Under the pieces are notes generated by a model. The model saw only the letters and a list, made by a program, of their open reading frames with translations, did not search any database and was not told the DNA's origin. Positions 32,650 through 40,968 of a stretch of DNA of 64,000 nucleotides are shown one piece after another (the first letter of the stretch is position 1; every line of letters begins with the position of its first letter). The position numbers were made by a program, and so were the translations under genes. The stretch spans positions 62,001 through 126,000 of the forward strand of contig JBBPZV010000034.1 of NCBI GenBank assembly GCA_038198775.1. Direction: 5' to 3'. Source of the stretch: JACCYJ01 sp038198775 (GTDB lineage: Bacteria > Actinomycetota > Actinomycetes > Propionibacteriales > Nocardioidaceae).

Positions 32650-32857
32650 GCATTGTCCTGAGTGTTGTCGACGGTCATGCTCCACAGGCTAGTTTCGGTT
32701 CCGGACGCTGCATCCAGCCCGGTGGCGTGGTGCGAAGCAGGTGGTGCGGTCCGCGGGCATTGGTCCATGCCTCGTTGCCCATGTGCCCACATCCCAAGCG
32801 CGTGCCCTCCGGCGGCGACGAGCGCGGTGCCCCCCGTACCCCCGTCGGGGTATCCGG

Positions 32858-32931
32858 TGGGGCGGGCGGGACTCGAACCCGCGACCCAGGGATTATGAGT
32901 CCCCTGCTCTAACCAGCTGAGCTACCGCCCC
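32858..32931 (-). tRNA. tRNA-Met (anticodon CAT)
   Basis: The minus strand forms a full 74-base cloverleaf: acceptor GGGGCGG/CCGCCCC, D arm GCTC/GAGC, an anticodon loop CTCATAA (anticodon CAT), and T arm CGGG-TTCGAGT-CCCG. CAT tRNAs are initiator Met, elongator Met or lysidine-modified Ile2. The Watson-Crick first pair makes initiator unlikely, but Met versus Ile2 cannot be settled by eye. Confidence 0.9.
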
Positions 32932-33028
32932 CGGAGCCGTACCCGCAACGCCACAGGAGCGGTCAGCCTAGCGAGCGTGCCGCTTCCACCGGGACGTGCC
33001 AGGGTGTCGCTTTGAGCTTGGAGGGACA

Positions 33029-33790
33029 ATGACCGAAGCCGCCGCTCCCCCGCCGCCACTGGCGCCGCTCGGCGAGGGGTGGGACCGCGCACTCGCCGTC
33101 GTCGCCCACCCCGACGACATGGAGTTCGGCGCCGCCGCAGCCGTCGCCCGCTGGACCAGGCAGGGCAAGACCGTCGCGTACTGCATGGTGACGAGTGGCG
33201 AGGCCGGTATCGACTCCCTGCTTCCGGAGGAGTCGCGCCAGGTACGCGAGGCCGAGCAGATCGCCTCGGCGCAGATCGTCGGCGTGGACGCGGTGGAGTT
33301 CCTCGGCTTCCCCGACGGCATCCTCGAGTACGGTCTCGACCTGCGTCGCGCCATCGCGGCGGTGGTCCGCAAGCACCGGCCGGAGATCGTGATCACCAAC
33401 AACTTCCGGGAGGACTGGCCGGGAGGGCCGCTGAACCAGGCCGACCACATGGCCGTCGGCCGAGCGACGCTGGACGCGGTGCGCGACGCCGCGAACCGGT
33501 GGGTGTTCACCGACCAGCTGGACGAGGGACTGACGCCGTGGTCGGGGGTACGCCAGGTTTGGGCCGGAGCGTCACCTCGGGCGACGTACGGCGTCGACAT
33601 CACCGACACCTTCGACGACGGTGTCGCGTCGCTGCGGGCCCACGAGGCGTACATCACCGGCCTTGGGTGGGAGCACTTCGACCCGGCCGAGTTCTTGGAG
33701 GCGGGTGCCCGAATCGGTGGCAGCCGGATGGGAGTGGCGTTCGCCACCACGTTCGAGGTGTTCCAGGTCAGCGGTGACGACGAGGTATGA
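33029..33790 (+). CDS. PIG-L family deacetylase
   Basis: A 253-residue zinc hydrolase of the LmbE/MshB group. The zinc site is in VVAHPDDMEFGAAAA, with the third ligand in NQADHMAVG. GGAGGGACA precedes the ATG at 33029. Family members deacetylate N-acetylglucosamine derivatives, including mycothiol intermediates. Sequence alone does not distinguish MshB or Mca from other PIG-L enzymes. No mycothiol gene is adjacent. Confidence 0.9.
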   Translation: MTEAAAPPPPLAPLGEGWDRALAVVAHPDDMEFGAAAAVARWTRQGKTVAYCMVTSGEAGIDSLLPEESRQVREAEQIASAQIVGVDAVEFLGFPDGILEYGLDLRRAIAAVVRKHRPEIVITNNFREDWPGGPLNQADHMAVGRATLDAVRDAANRWVFTDQLDEGLTPWSGVRQVWAGASPRATYGVDITDTFDDGVASLRAHEAYITGLGWEHFDPAEFLEAGARIGGSRMGVAFATTFEVFQVSGDDEV

Positions 33791-33817
33791 CAGTGCTGGC
33801 GCGGGGTACGAGACGCC

Positions 33818-34015
33818 ATGGCTGAGCGACCTTTGGAACGCGACGTCCTGCACCCCGATGGCGGTGCGGACCCGACTGGCGAGGCAGACCTGGAACCCGC
33901 CGGTGTCGACGAACAGGACATCGACGAGGGGCTGCAGCACGACCCATCGGACCGGGCCGACGACGTCGAGACCGTCGACGACCTCACCGGGTCCGAGGAC
34001 CATCCCGGAAGGTGA
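33818..34015 (+). CDS. Possible small acidic protein
   Basis: A 65-residue frame (MAERPLERDVLHPDGG...) very rich in Asp and Glu (DEQDIDEGL; DDVETVDDLTG), suggesting a disordered acidic protein. GGGG lies ten bases before the ATG. It follows the PIG-L gene and precedes tRNA-Asn. Composition bias also arises by chance in GC-rich DNA, so this is tentative. Confidence 0.4.
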   Translation: MAERPLERDVLHPDGGADPTGEADLEPAGVDEQDIDEGLQHDPSDRADDVETVDDLTGSEDHPGR

Positions 34016-34029
34016 TCCACCGGGCCTCG

Positions 34030-34102
34030 CTCCCGCGACTGGACTCGAACCAGTAACCTGCCGGTTAACAGCCGGACGCTCTGCCAATTGAGCTACGCGG
34101 GA
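34030..34102 (-). tRNA. tRNA-Asn (anticodon GTT)
   Basis: A 73-base cloverleaf on the minus strand: acceptor TCCCGCG/CGCGGGA with discriminator G, D arm GCTC/GAGC, anticodon loop CTGTTAA (anticodon GTT) and T arm ACTGG-TTCGAGT-CCAGT. The outermost anticodon-stem pair is mismatched. Confidence 0.95.
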
Positions 34103-34154
34103 AGGCCTCGCCGTCGCGAGCGCTGCCTCAGGTTAGCAAGCACCGGGCCCAGGA

Positions 34155-34676
34155 CTACACGCCGAGTTCGGCCTTGGCCTCGACAAGTCCCCGGTCGGCC
34201 GCCTCCCGAACCCCCGGGTCGGTGGGGTCGAGGTCGCCGTCCAGCCAGAACGACCAGTCGATCTCCCCGTCACCGCTCGGTGGACGACGGGCCACCACCT
34301 TGAGCCCACGGCGGCTACCGGGCACCGCGACATGACGGCTCAGCAGCACGCTGGCGGTCACCCGCTCGCGTACCACCTCCAGCAGCGAGCCGGGCTCGTC
34401 CAGGTCCAGCTCGACCCGAGGCTGCGGCATGCCGAACTCCGCCACCTCGACCACCACCAGGCGCTCGCTGTTCCGGTCCCACCGAGCGCGGTCCACCCGC
34501 TGCCAGGGCAGGCGCCGCGACCCGGCGGCCGAGTCGGTGTGCAACGCCCGGTCGGTGGCGACCTGCCACCTGCCCTGCCGGTCCCGGGCGCTGGACAGCA
34601 CCCGCTCACCGGGTTCCATCGGCAGCTCGTCCAGGATGCCGGGGGGCGCGGATCCTCGACGTGGCAGCCAGGGCAT
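34155..34676 (-). CDS. Conserved-looking actinobacterial hypothetical protein
   Basis: A 173-residue soluble protein. The middle (WQVATDRALHTDSAAGSRRL; PWQRVDRARWDRNSERLVVV) resembles a PH-like or GRAM-like beta domain, and the end is acidic helix (DRGLVEAKAELGV). No family name is given with confidence. It lies 14 bases downstream of the sigma factor gene on the same strand and may be co-transcribed. Confidence 0.65.
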   Translation of the reverse strand: MPWLPRRGSAPPGILDELPMEPGERVLSSARDRQGRWQVATDRALHTDSAAGSRRLPWQRVDRARWDRNSERLVVVEVAEFGMPQPRVELDLDEPGSLLEVVRERVTASVLLSRHVAVPGSRRGLKVVARRPPSGDGEIDWSFWLDGDLDPTDPGVREAADRGLVEAKAELGV

Positions 34677-34690
34677 GCGGCCATTGTCGC

Positions 34691-35617
34691 TCAGGGTCGC
34701 CAGAACGTACGCAAACCGGCTGCCGAGGGGATCCGCCGCAGCTTGCGAAGCGCCTGCGACTCCACGTAGCGCACCCGGTCGCGACTGAGGCCGAGCTCGT
34801 TGGCGACCGCTTGGGCCCCAAGGGCCGGGCCACAGAACCCGAAGCGGCGCAGCACGATCGCTTGTTCGAGCCCGCTGAGTGACCGGACGGCGTCACGCAG
34901 CCGCTCCTGCATAATCACGCTCGCAGCGAAGTCGCTCGGATCGGCGGCGTCCGGGTCGACAACGGCATCCCCCAGGTCCCCACACACCGACAGCGGCGTG
35001 TCCAGGGAGATCGGCTCCACGTCGTGACGAAGCAGTTCACGCACCTCGTCCCCGGTCAGGCCGCTGTGCTCGGCGACCTCGTCGGTGGTCGGGGGTCGGC
35101 CAAGCTCGATGCTGAGCCGGCGGCGTACCGCCAGGCACAGGTTGAGGCGACCCATGACGTGCACGGGCAGCCGGATCGTGCGGGCGGAGGCGGCAACACC
35201 TCGGGTCATCGCCTGCCGGATCCACCACACTGCGTAGGTGGAGAACTTGCAGCCGCGTCGATAGTCGAACTTGGCGACCGCCCGGAGCAAACCCAGGTTG
35301 CCCTCCTGGATCAGATCGACCAAGGGCAGGTCGTGGCCGCGCAGCCGCCGCGCCGAGGCGACGACGAGCCGCAGGTTGGCCCGCACCATCCGGCTCCTGG
35401 CCCGCTCCCCCAGCACCACCAACGTCTGCAGCTCCTCAGCCAGATGCGGGTCGGCGTCGTGCTTGCCGAGCCGCTCGGCCGCCAGCACTCCGGCCTCCAT
35501 GGCAACTGCCAGCTCCACCTCCTCGGCGGCACTGAGCAGCGGCACTGCCGCGATCTGTTCCAGGTAAAGACCCAGCAGATCCTCGTCGTCGTGCCGCTCG
35601 ACCGCGGCTGCTGTCAT
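34691..35617 (-). CDS. Group 2 sigma-70 factor (RpoD/RpoS-like)
   Basis: A 308-residue sigma factor. The ATG at 35617 follows GGAGGG. Region 1.2: LLGLYLEQIAAVPLLSAAEE. Region 2: VRANLRLVVASARRLRG, PLVDLIQEGNLGLLRAV and KFSTYAVWWIRQAM. Region 3: RLPVHVMGRLNL. Region 4: LRRFGFCGPA...LGLSRDRVRYVESQ. It lacks the long N-terminal region of the principal sigma factor, so it is an alternative housekeeping-type (Hrd-like) factor, probably for stationary or stress growth. Confidence 0.92.
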   Translation of the reverse strand: MTAAAVERHDDEDLLGLYLEQIAAVPLLSAAEEVELAVAMEAGVLAAERLGKHDADPHLAEELQTLVVLGERARSRMVRANLRLVVASARRLRGHDLPLVDLIQEGNLGLLRAVAKFDYRRGCKFSTYAVWWIRQAMTRGVAASARTIRLPVHVMGRLNLCLAVRRRLSIELGRPPTTDEVAEHSGLTGDEVRELLRHDVEPISLDTPLSVCGDLGDAVVDPDAADPSDFAASVIMQERLRDAVRSLSGLEQAIVLRRFGFCGPALGAQAVANELGLSRDRVRYVESQALRKLRRIPSAAGLRTFWRP

Positions 35618-35749
35618 TGGGGCACCCTCCTCCGGCTGCTGTCGGTTGCAGTGTGGTCGCCACCACAGCGGCAGGGGCGCCGCGCGACGCGATCTGTGGA
35701 AGCGCCCTCGTGACCCCGGGCAAGTCCACCGGCGCACTCGCGGCACCGG

Positions 35750-37618
35750 TCAGGCGAGGCCACCACCGATCGCCCGGTCGCGCAGCGCTCGCCGCTGCTG
35801 CTCGAGCGCCACCAGCTCACCGAACATGCGGTTGTAGTCCTTGGCCTGCTCGACCGGGTTGGTCCGCTGCAGCCGGGACTTCAGCGCCTCCACCCGCCGC
35901 AGCGTGGTCAGCTCCTGCACCCGGGCCAGCAGCGCGTCGACAAGTCGGGCTTCCGGCTCCCCCATCGTGTGCATCGGCTCGACAGCAAGCGCCGCCAGCA
36001 GTCGCTGCGACTCCGGATCCACCACTCGCGCGCTGAGCCGGCCGAACCAGGCACCGTCCGCGCCGCCGGGCAACGGTTCGGCCGCCGCGGCGGCCCAGAG
36101 CACCGACAACCTCGGGTGAGTGAAGTCGGTCGCGTCGACCTCTGCGGACCTGCTCGCCAGGTGTGGGTTCTGCACCACCGCCTTGAGCGCCTCCCACTCG
36201 TCGCCATAGCGCGGGTCCCGTACGTCGGGCTCGGCCGGTGCCGGCTCCGCAACCGGCTCGACCCCGGAGCGGTTGGGTGGTGGCGGCCGACCGGCGGCTC
36301 TACGAACCTCGGTTCGGACGTCGTCGGCGTCCAGCCCGACCATCCCGGCCAGCTCCCGCGAGAACGCGTCGACCTTGGAGCGGTCGCGGACGCTGGCGAC
36401 GAGCCGGGCCGCATCGCGCACGGCGTTGACCCGCTGATCGGCGCGGTCGAGGTCGTAGCGTTCGATCACGTTGCGCAGGACGAAGCGGTACAACGGCACC
36501 CTCCTGGCGATCAGCTCCCGCACGCCGGCGTCCCCCTTCGCGATGCGCAGCTCACAGGGATCGAGCCCGTCCGGCTCGACGGCGACGTAGGTCTGCGCGA
36601 CGAAACGCTGGTCCCCGGCGAAGGCGCGCATCGCAGCGCGCTGGCCTGCCTCGTCCCCGTCGAAGGTGAAGATGACCTCGCCGCGGAACTCGTCGTGGTC
36701 GAGCAGCAACCTGCGCAGCAGCCGGACGTGGTCGGCGCCGAAGGCGGTGCCGCAGGTGGCGACGGCGGTCTCCACGCCGGCCTCGTGGCACGCCATCACG
36801 TCGGTGTAGCCCTCGACGACGACGGCCTGCGAGCTGGTGGAGATGGCGCGGCGGGCCCGGTCGACGCCGTAGAGCAGCTGGCTCTTCTTGAAAAGCGGCG
36901 TCTCCGGGGTGTTCAGGTACTTCGCCTCGATGCGGTCGTCGTCGAACAACCGGCGCGCCCCGAAGCCGACGACGTCACCGGACAGCTCGCGGATAGGCCA
37001 CACGAGCCGGCCGCGGAAGCGGTCGTACGGACCGGAGCCGCCGACGGCCACGAGCCCGGCCTGCACGAGCTCCTCGTCGCGGAGTCCGTGTCGGCGCAGG
37101 GCGGTGAGCAACGCGTCGCCGCTGCGGGGAGCGAAGCCGACGCCGAAACCCTCCGCCACGTCCTTGTCGAAGCCGCGTTCCTGCAGGAACTCGCGACCGG
37201 GCCCGCCCTCGGGGGAGTCGGCGAGCGCGCTCGCATAGAACTGCGCCGCCAGCCGGTTCGCCTCGACCAGCCGCGGTCGCTGGCTGCGGTCCCGCGGGGC
37301 GCCCGACTCGCCGTCGGCGTAGCGCAGCTGCACCCCGTAGCGCCCCGCCAGCCGCTCCACCGTCTCGGCGAACGACAGGCCTTCCAGCTCGCGCAGGAAG
37401 GTGAAGACGTCCCCCCCGGCACCACAGCCGAAGCAGTAGTACGCGCCCCTGGCCGGGGTGACGTTGAACGACGGGGACTTCTCGTCGTGGAACGGGCACA
37501 GCCCCTTCAGCGAACCGCCACCTGCGGGGCGCAGGGTCACGTGCTGGCTGATCACCTCGTCGATCCGCGCGCGTTCGCGGACGAGGGCGATGTCGTCCTC
37601 GCGGATCCGCCCAGCCAT
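35750..37618 (-). CDS. dnaG: DNA primase
   Basis: A 622-residue replicative primase. The start at 37618 gives MAGRIREDDIALVRERARID. The CHC2-type zinc finger is CPFHDEKSPSFNV...YYCFGCG (about 39-68). The TOPRIM core has VVEGYTDVMACHEAG and FTFDGDEAGQRAAM. The C-terminal helicase-binding part follows. It makes RNA primers for lagging-strand synthesis together with DnaB. It lies next to dgt, as is common in actinobacteria. Confidence 0.96.
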   Translation of the reverse strand: MAGRIREDDIALVRERARIDEVISQHVTLRPAGGGSLKGLCPFHDEKSPSFNVTPARGAYYCFGCGAGGDVFTFLRELEGLSFAETVERLAGRYGVQLRYADGESGAPRDRSQRPRLVEANRLAAQFYASALADSPEGGPGREFLQERGFDKDVAEGFGVGFAPRSGDALLTALRRHGLRDEELVQAGLVAVGGSGPYDRFRGRLVWPIRELSGDVVGFGARRLFDDDRIEAKYLNTPETPLFKKSQLLYGVDRARRAISTSSQAVVVEGYTDVMACHEAGVETAVATCGTAFGADHVRLLRRLLLDHDEFRGEVIFTFDGDEAGQRAAMRAFAGDQRFVAQTYVAVEPDGLDPCELRIAKGDAGVRELIARRVPLYRFVLRNVIERYDLDRADQRVNAVRDAARLVASVRDRSKVDAFSRELAGMVGLDADDVRTEVRRAAGRPPPPNRSGVEPVAEPAPAEPDVRDPRYGDEWEALKAVVQNPHLASRSAEVDATDFTHPRLSVLWAAAAAEPLPGGADGAWFGRLSARVVDPESQRLLAALAVEPMHTMGEPEARLVDALLARVQELTTLRRVEALKSRLQRTNPVEQAKDYNRMFGELVALEQQRRALRDRAIGGGLA

Positions 37619-37674
37619 GATCGGCGAGTCTACGCAGCGGCGGCGCACCACCTGGCTGCTCTGTGGACGCGCGT

Positions 37675-38976
37675 TCAGCCGGCGGTCAGGCGGGCATGCC
37701 AGGCGATGGCGGAGGCATCGGTGAGCGAGGCGATCTGGTCGACCACCACGCGGCGCCGGGCGGCGGCGTCGCCGGCCGCGACGAGGTCTGCTCCGAACAC
37801 CGGCTCCAGCTCCTCCGCCCCGGCGCGCTCGAGGGCACCGGCTAGCTCGCGCAGCAGCCGGCGCTGGTCGGCCATCAGCAGCATCCGCTCCTCGGTCCGC
37901 ATCACGAAGTGCGCCGCGACGCCCTTCAGCACCGCGATCTCCACCCGGACCCCATCGGGGACGACGAGATCGGCGGCGTACCTGGTGACGGGGTCGCTGC
38001 CATGGCTGGCCCAGGTCGCCGCCTGCACCGCTGAGCAGAAGCGGCCGATCAGCGCGCTGGTGAGCCCCTTGAGCCGCGCCTGGGCAACCCGGCTGCGGTC
38101 GTACGCCCGGTCCGGCCACTCGGCGAGCGACGACAGCCGTCTCAGCGACGCGACCAGGTCCGCGACGTCGACATCCGGCAGGTACCAGTCCAGCACCGCC
38201 TCCCAGACCCCGGAGGTGTCGCCCTTACCGAGCCCGTGCAGGTCGAGCTGTCCGGCGGCAACGGCGTCCTCGACGTCGTGCACGCAGTAGGCGATGTCGT
38301 CGGCGAGGTCCATGACCTGCGCCTCGAGGCAGCGAGAGCGCTCCGGCGCCCCGTCGCGCACCCAGCGAAACGCCGGGACGTCCTGGGCGTACGTACCGAA
38401 CTTGGGGACCTGGCCCGGTGTGCCGTCGGCACCGAAGACGTGTGGGGCGGCGGGGAGCTCCCAGGGATACTTCAGGACCGCGTCCAGCACAGCCCGGGTC
38501 AGGTTGAGGCCGAGGCTGCAGCCTGACGGGCCCGGGGCGAAGGTCTTGGGCTCCAACCGGGTCAGGATGCGCAGCGTCTGGGCGTTGCCCTCGAAGCCGC
38601 CGATGTCCTGGGCCGCCTCGTGCAGCGCCTGCTCCCCGTTGTGGCCGAACGGCGGATGGCCCAGGTCGTGGGCCAGCGCCGCCGCCTCGACTACGTCACC
38701 GTCGCAGCCCAGTGCGCGGCCGAGCTCGCGGGCGATCTGGGCCACCTCGAGCGAATGTGTCAGCCGGTTGCGGACGAAGTCGTCGGTGCCCGGGCCGACG
38801 ACCTGGGTCTTGGCTGCGAGTCGACGAAACGAGGCCGAGTGCAAGATGCGGGCCCGGTCGCGCGCGAACGCGCTGCGCCCTGGGCGCTTGCTCGGCTCGT
38901 CGAGCCGGCGCGCGATGTCATGCGCGGAGTAGCCAGCGTCCGTCGCCACGTCGGGAAGGCTAATCGCTGCCGCCAC
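37675..38976 (-). CDS. dgt: Deoxyguanosinetriphosphate triphosphohydrolase-like protein
   Basis: A 433-residue HD-domain enzyme expected to convert dGTP to deoxyguanosine and triphosphate. Metal ligands are visible in RNRLTHSLEVAQIA, AALAHDLGHPPFGHNGE and MDLADDIAYCVHD. The start is uncertain: GTG 38976 has AAGGG almost touching it, and GTG 38949 (424 residues) has none. It is separated from dnaG by 56 bases on the same strand, so the two may share a transcript. Confidence 0.93.
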   Translation of the reverse strand: MAAAISLPDVATDAGYSAHDIARRLDEPSKRPGRSAFARDRARILHSASFRRLAAKTQVVGPGTDDFVRNRLTHSLEVAQIARELGRALGCDGDVVEAAALAHDLGHPPFGHNGEQALHEAAQDIGGFEGNAQTLRILTRLEPKTFAPGPSGCSLGLNLTRAVLDAVLKYPWELPAAPHVFGADGTPGQVPKFGTYAQDVPAFRWVRDGAPERSRCLEAQVMDLADDIAYCVHDVEDAVAAGQLDLHGLGKGDTSGVWEAVLDWYLPDVDVADLVASLRRLSSLAEWPDRAYDRSRVAQARLKGLTSALIGRFCSAVQAATWASHGSDPVTRYAADLVVPDGVRVEIAVLKGVAAHFVMRTEERMLLMADQRRLLRELAGALERAGAEELEPVFGADLVAAGDAAARRRVVVDQIASLTDASAIAWHARLTAG

Positions 38977-39016
38977 GCCCTTCCCGCCGCCACCCACCGG
39001 GGTGCACAATGCCCAC

Positions 39017-39238
39017 ATGGGTATCCGGTTGGTTGTTGCCGCCGCCGCTTGCGTTGTGGCCACAGCGGCCGGCGCCCAGCCAGCCGTCGCCGCCCAGCCA
39101 GCCGTCGCCCAGCCGACAGGCAACGCCGCCATCGGCGTGACCCGGTTCGCGCCAGCCGTGGGACTGCGTCTGGGGACTCCTACGGTGACACCGCCGGTGC
39201 CACTGCTCCACCTGCACTGCGGCTACGAGTACTACTGA
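39017..39238 (+). CDS. Possible small secreted protein
   Basis: A 73-residue frame with a plausible Sec signal peptide (MGIRLVVAAAACVVATAAGA) and cleavage near AQPAVA. A short Ala/Pro/Val repeat (QPAVAAQPAVAQP) follows, then an end with a single cysteine (LHLHCGYEYY). There is no clear ribosome site. An ATG 15 bases earlier is also in frame. It is divergent from dgt. Confidence 0.45.
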   Translation: MGIRLVVAAAACVVATAAGAQPAVAAQPAVAQPTGNAAIGVTRFAPAVGLRLGTPTVTPPVPLLHLHCGYEYY

Positions 39239-39241
39239 CCG

Positions 39242-40372
39242 CTACCCGCCGGAGACGCCGAGCTCCGCGTCCGGCCCCACCTGGCGGCCGTCGCGGTCGT
39301 CCAACCAGCCTGCAGGCAACGCCACCCGGCGTGGGCTGCCCTGCCGTCCCCGCGGGTGGCCGAGCTGCGCAGCCGGATAGGGCTCGTCCCGGTCGAGCCC
39401 GGCGACAAGTGCGTCGAAGTCGGACAGCGAGCAGAGCATGGCGAGTCGCGCACGTACCGCTCCGCCGGCTCGGAATCCCTTCAGGTACCACGCGACATGC
39501 TTGCGGAACTCCACGCAGCCCCGCCGCTCGCCCAGGTGGTCGGCGAGCAGCTCGGCATGGCGCCGCATGACCGCCACGACCGCACCCAGGTTCGGCAGCT
39601 CGCGGCCCCGCCCTCCGGCGAAAGCGCCCGCCAGATCGCGAAACAGCCACGGCCGGCCCAGGCAGCCCCGCCCTACCACGACGCCGGCGCAGCCGGTCCG
39701 CCCGACCATGTCCAGGGCATCCGCGGCTTCCCAGACGTCGCCATTGCCGAGGACGGGGATGTCGACGCTGGCCACCAGGGCGGAGATCGCGTCCCAGTCG
39801 GCTCGACCCGAATAGTGCTCGGCGGCGGTGCGCGCGTGCAGGGCGATCGCGGCGCAGCCCGACTCCTGGGCGATGCGGCCGGCGTCGAGGTACGTCTCGT
39901 GCTGGTCGTCGATGCCTTTGCGGGTCTTGATCGTCACCGGTACCGCGTACGGCTCCGCGGCGCGGACCGCGGCGGCGAGGATGTCGCCGAACAGCCGGCG
40001 CCTCCACGGCAACGCCGCTCCGCCGCCTTTGCGGGTCACCTTGGGCACCGGACAACCGAAGTTGAGGTCGACATGGTCGACCCCGTGTTCGGCGCAGAGA
40101 GTCTCGACCGCCTTGCCGACGTAGACCGGGTCGACGCCGTACAGCTGCACCGAGCGGACCCGCTCGGTCGGGTCGAAGCGGAGCATCGCCAGGCTCGTCC
40201 GGTCGCCCTCCACGACGCCGCGCGAGGTGATCATCTCGCAGACGTACAGGCCGGCGCCCTGCTCGCGACAGAGCCGGCGGAACGCCGCGTTGGTGACACC
40301 GGCCATCGGCGCCAGCACGACCGGCGGGCTGACGTTCAGGCCGCCGAGCCGCAGCGTCGTCGGGATCGTCAC
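39242..40372 (-). CDS. dusB: tRNA-dihydrouridine synthase
   Basis: A 376-residue FMN enzyme that reduces uridines in the tRNA D loop. Visible motifs are VVLAPMAGVTNAAFRRLC, LNFGCPVPKVTRKGGGAAL (with the catalytic cysteine), IALHARTAAEHYSGRADWD and VGRGCLGRPWLF. The GTG at 40372 is chosen because the fold starts there (TIPTTLRLGGLNVS). It lies between dgt and the decayed regulator. Confidence 0.94.
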   Translation of the reverse strand: MTIPTTLRLGGLNVSPPVVLAPMAGVTNAAFRRLCREQGAGLYVCEMITSRGVVEGDRTSLAMLRFDPTERVRSVQLYGVDPVYVGKAVETLCAEHGVDHVDLNFGCPVPKVTRKGGGAALPWRRRLFGDILAAAVRAAEPYAVPVTIKTRKGIDDQHETYLDAGRIAQESGCAAIALHARTAAEHYSGRADWDAISALVASVDIPVLGNGDVWEAADALDMVGRTGCAGVVVGRGCLGRPWLFRDLAGAFAGGRGRELPNLGAVVAVMRRHAELLADHLGERRGCVEFRKHVAWYLKGFRAGGAVRARLAMLCSLSDFDALVAGLDRDEPYPAAQLGHPRGRQGSPRRVALPAGWLDDRDGRQVGPDAELGVSGG

Positions 40373-40445
40373 TCCGCCAGTCTCCCAGAGGTCCCCCGGT
40401 TGTCGCGGCCGCCAAGGCATTCCGGTGCTCCGACCGAGCCCGGCG

Positions 40446-40908
40446 TCAGCCGAGCAGCCAGCGGTGCTCCCCGACGATGCGGACTGCTTCGGCCCGGGTC
40501 CGGGCTCCGGTCTTGCCGATGATGCTGGAGAGGTGGTTGCGGACCGTCCCCTCGGCCAGGTGCAGCGCCCGTGCCACGTCCGCGACCGTGCCGCCGGTCC
40601 GGGGGCGCAACACCTCGGTCTCCCGCTCGATCAGCGGTGAGTCCCCGTACGCCAGGGAGTCGGCGGCGAGGACCGGGTCGACGACCCGCATCCCGTGGTG
40701 CACCCGGCGGACCGCGTCGGCGAGCTGGCAAGCCGGGCATCTCGACGTCGAGCAGGGCCACGTCGACATGCGCGTCACCGACCGTGGCGACCCTCGTCAT
40801 CCCGGGCTACCTCCGCGACCGCGTCGATGTCCGGCTCGAGATCGAGAGGAGGGCGGCCAGGGCGCCGCGGACCAGCGCCTGGTCGTCGGCGAGGAGCACC
40901 CGGATCAT
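40446..40908 (-). pseudogene. Decayed NarL/DesR-like response regulator
   Basis: Starting at the ATG at 40908 the translation reads MIRVLLADDQALVRGALAAL, a receiver N-terminus, then hits a frameshift. The receiver continues in other frames (EPDIDAVAEVARDDEG; GDAHVDVALLDVEMPG). After DVEMPG about 50 expected codons are missing, and the frame resumes at QLADAVRRVHHGMRVVDPVL with an almost intact LuxR helix-turn-helix (ARALHLAEGTVRNHLSSIIG) ending at 40446. Several frameshifts plus an internal deletion mean no functional protein. No kinase partner is adjacent. Confidence 0.85.
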
Positions 40909-40968
40909 CCGCGGTCGTGAACCAGCGCACCCCTAGCCGTGGGAGGTTGACCCTGGCCGCCTTCTCGG

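Noticed and set aside
35969..38290. A 773-codon open frame antisense to dnaG and dgt
   Set aside because: It spans two genes with complete catalytic motifs on the other strand. Its product has biased composition and no domain.
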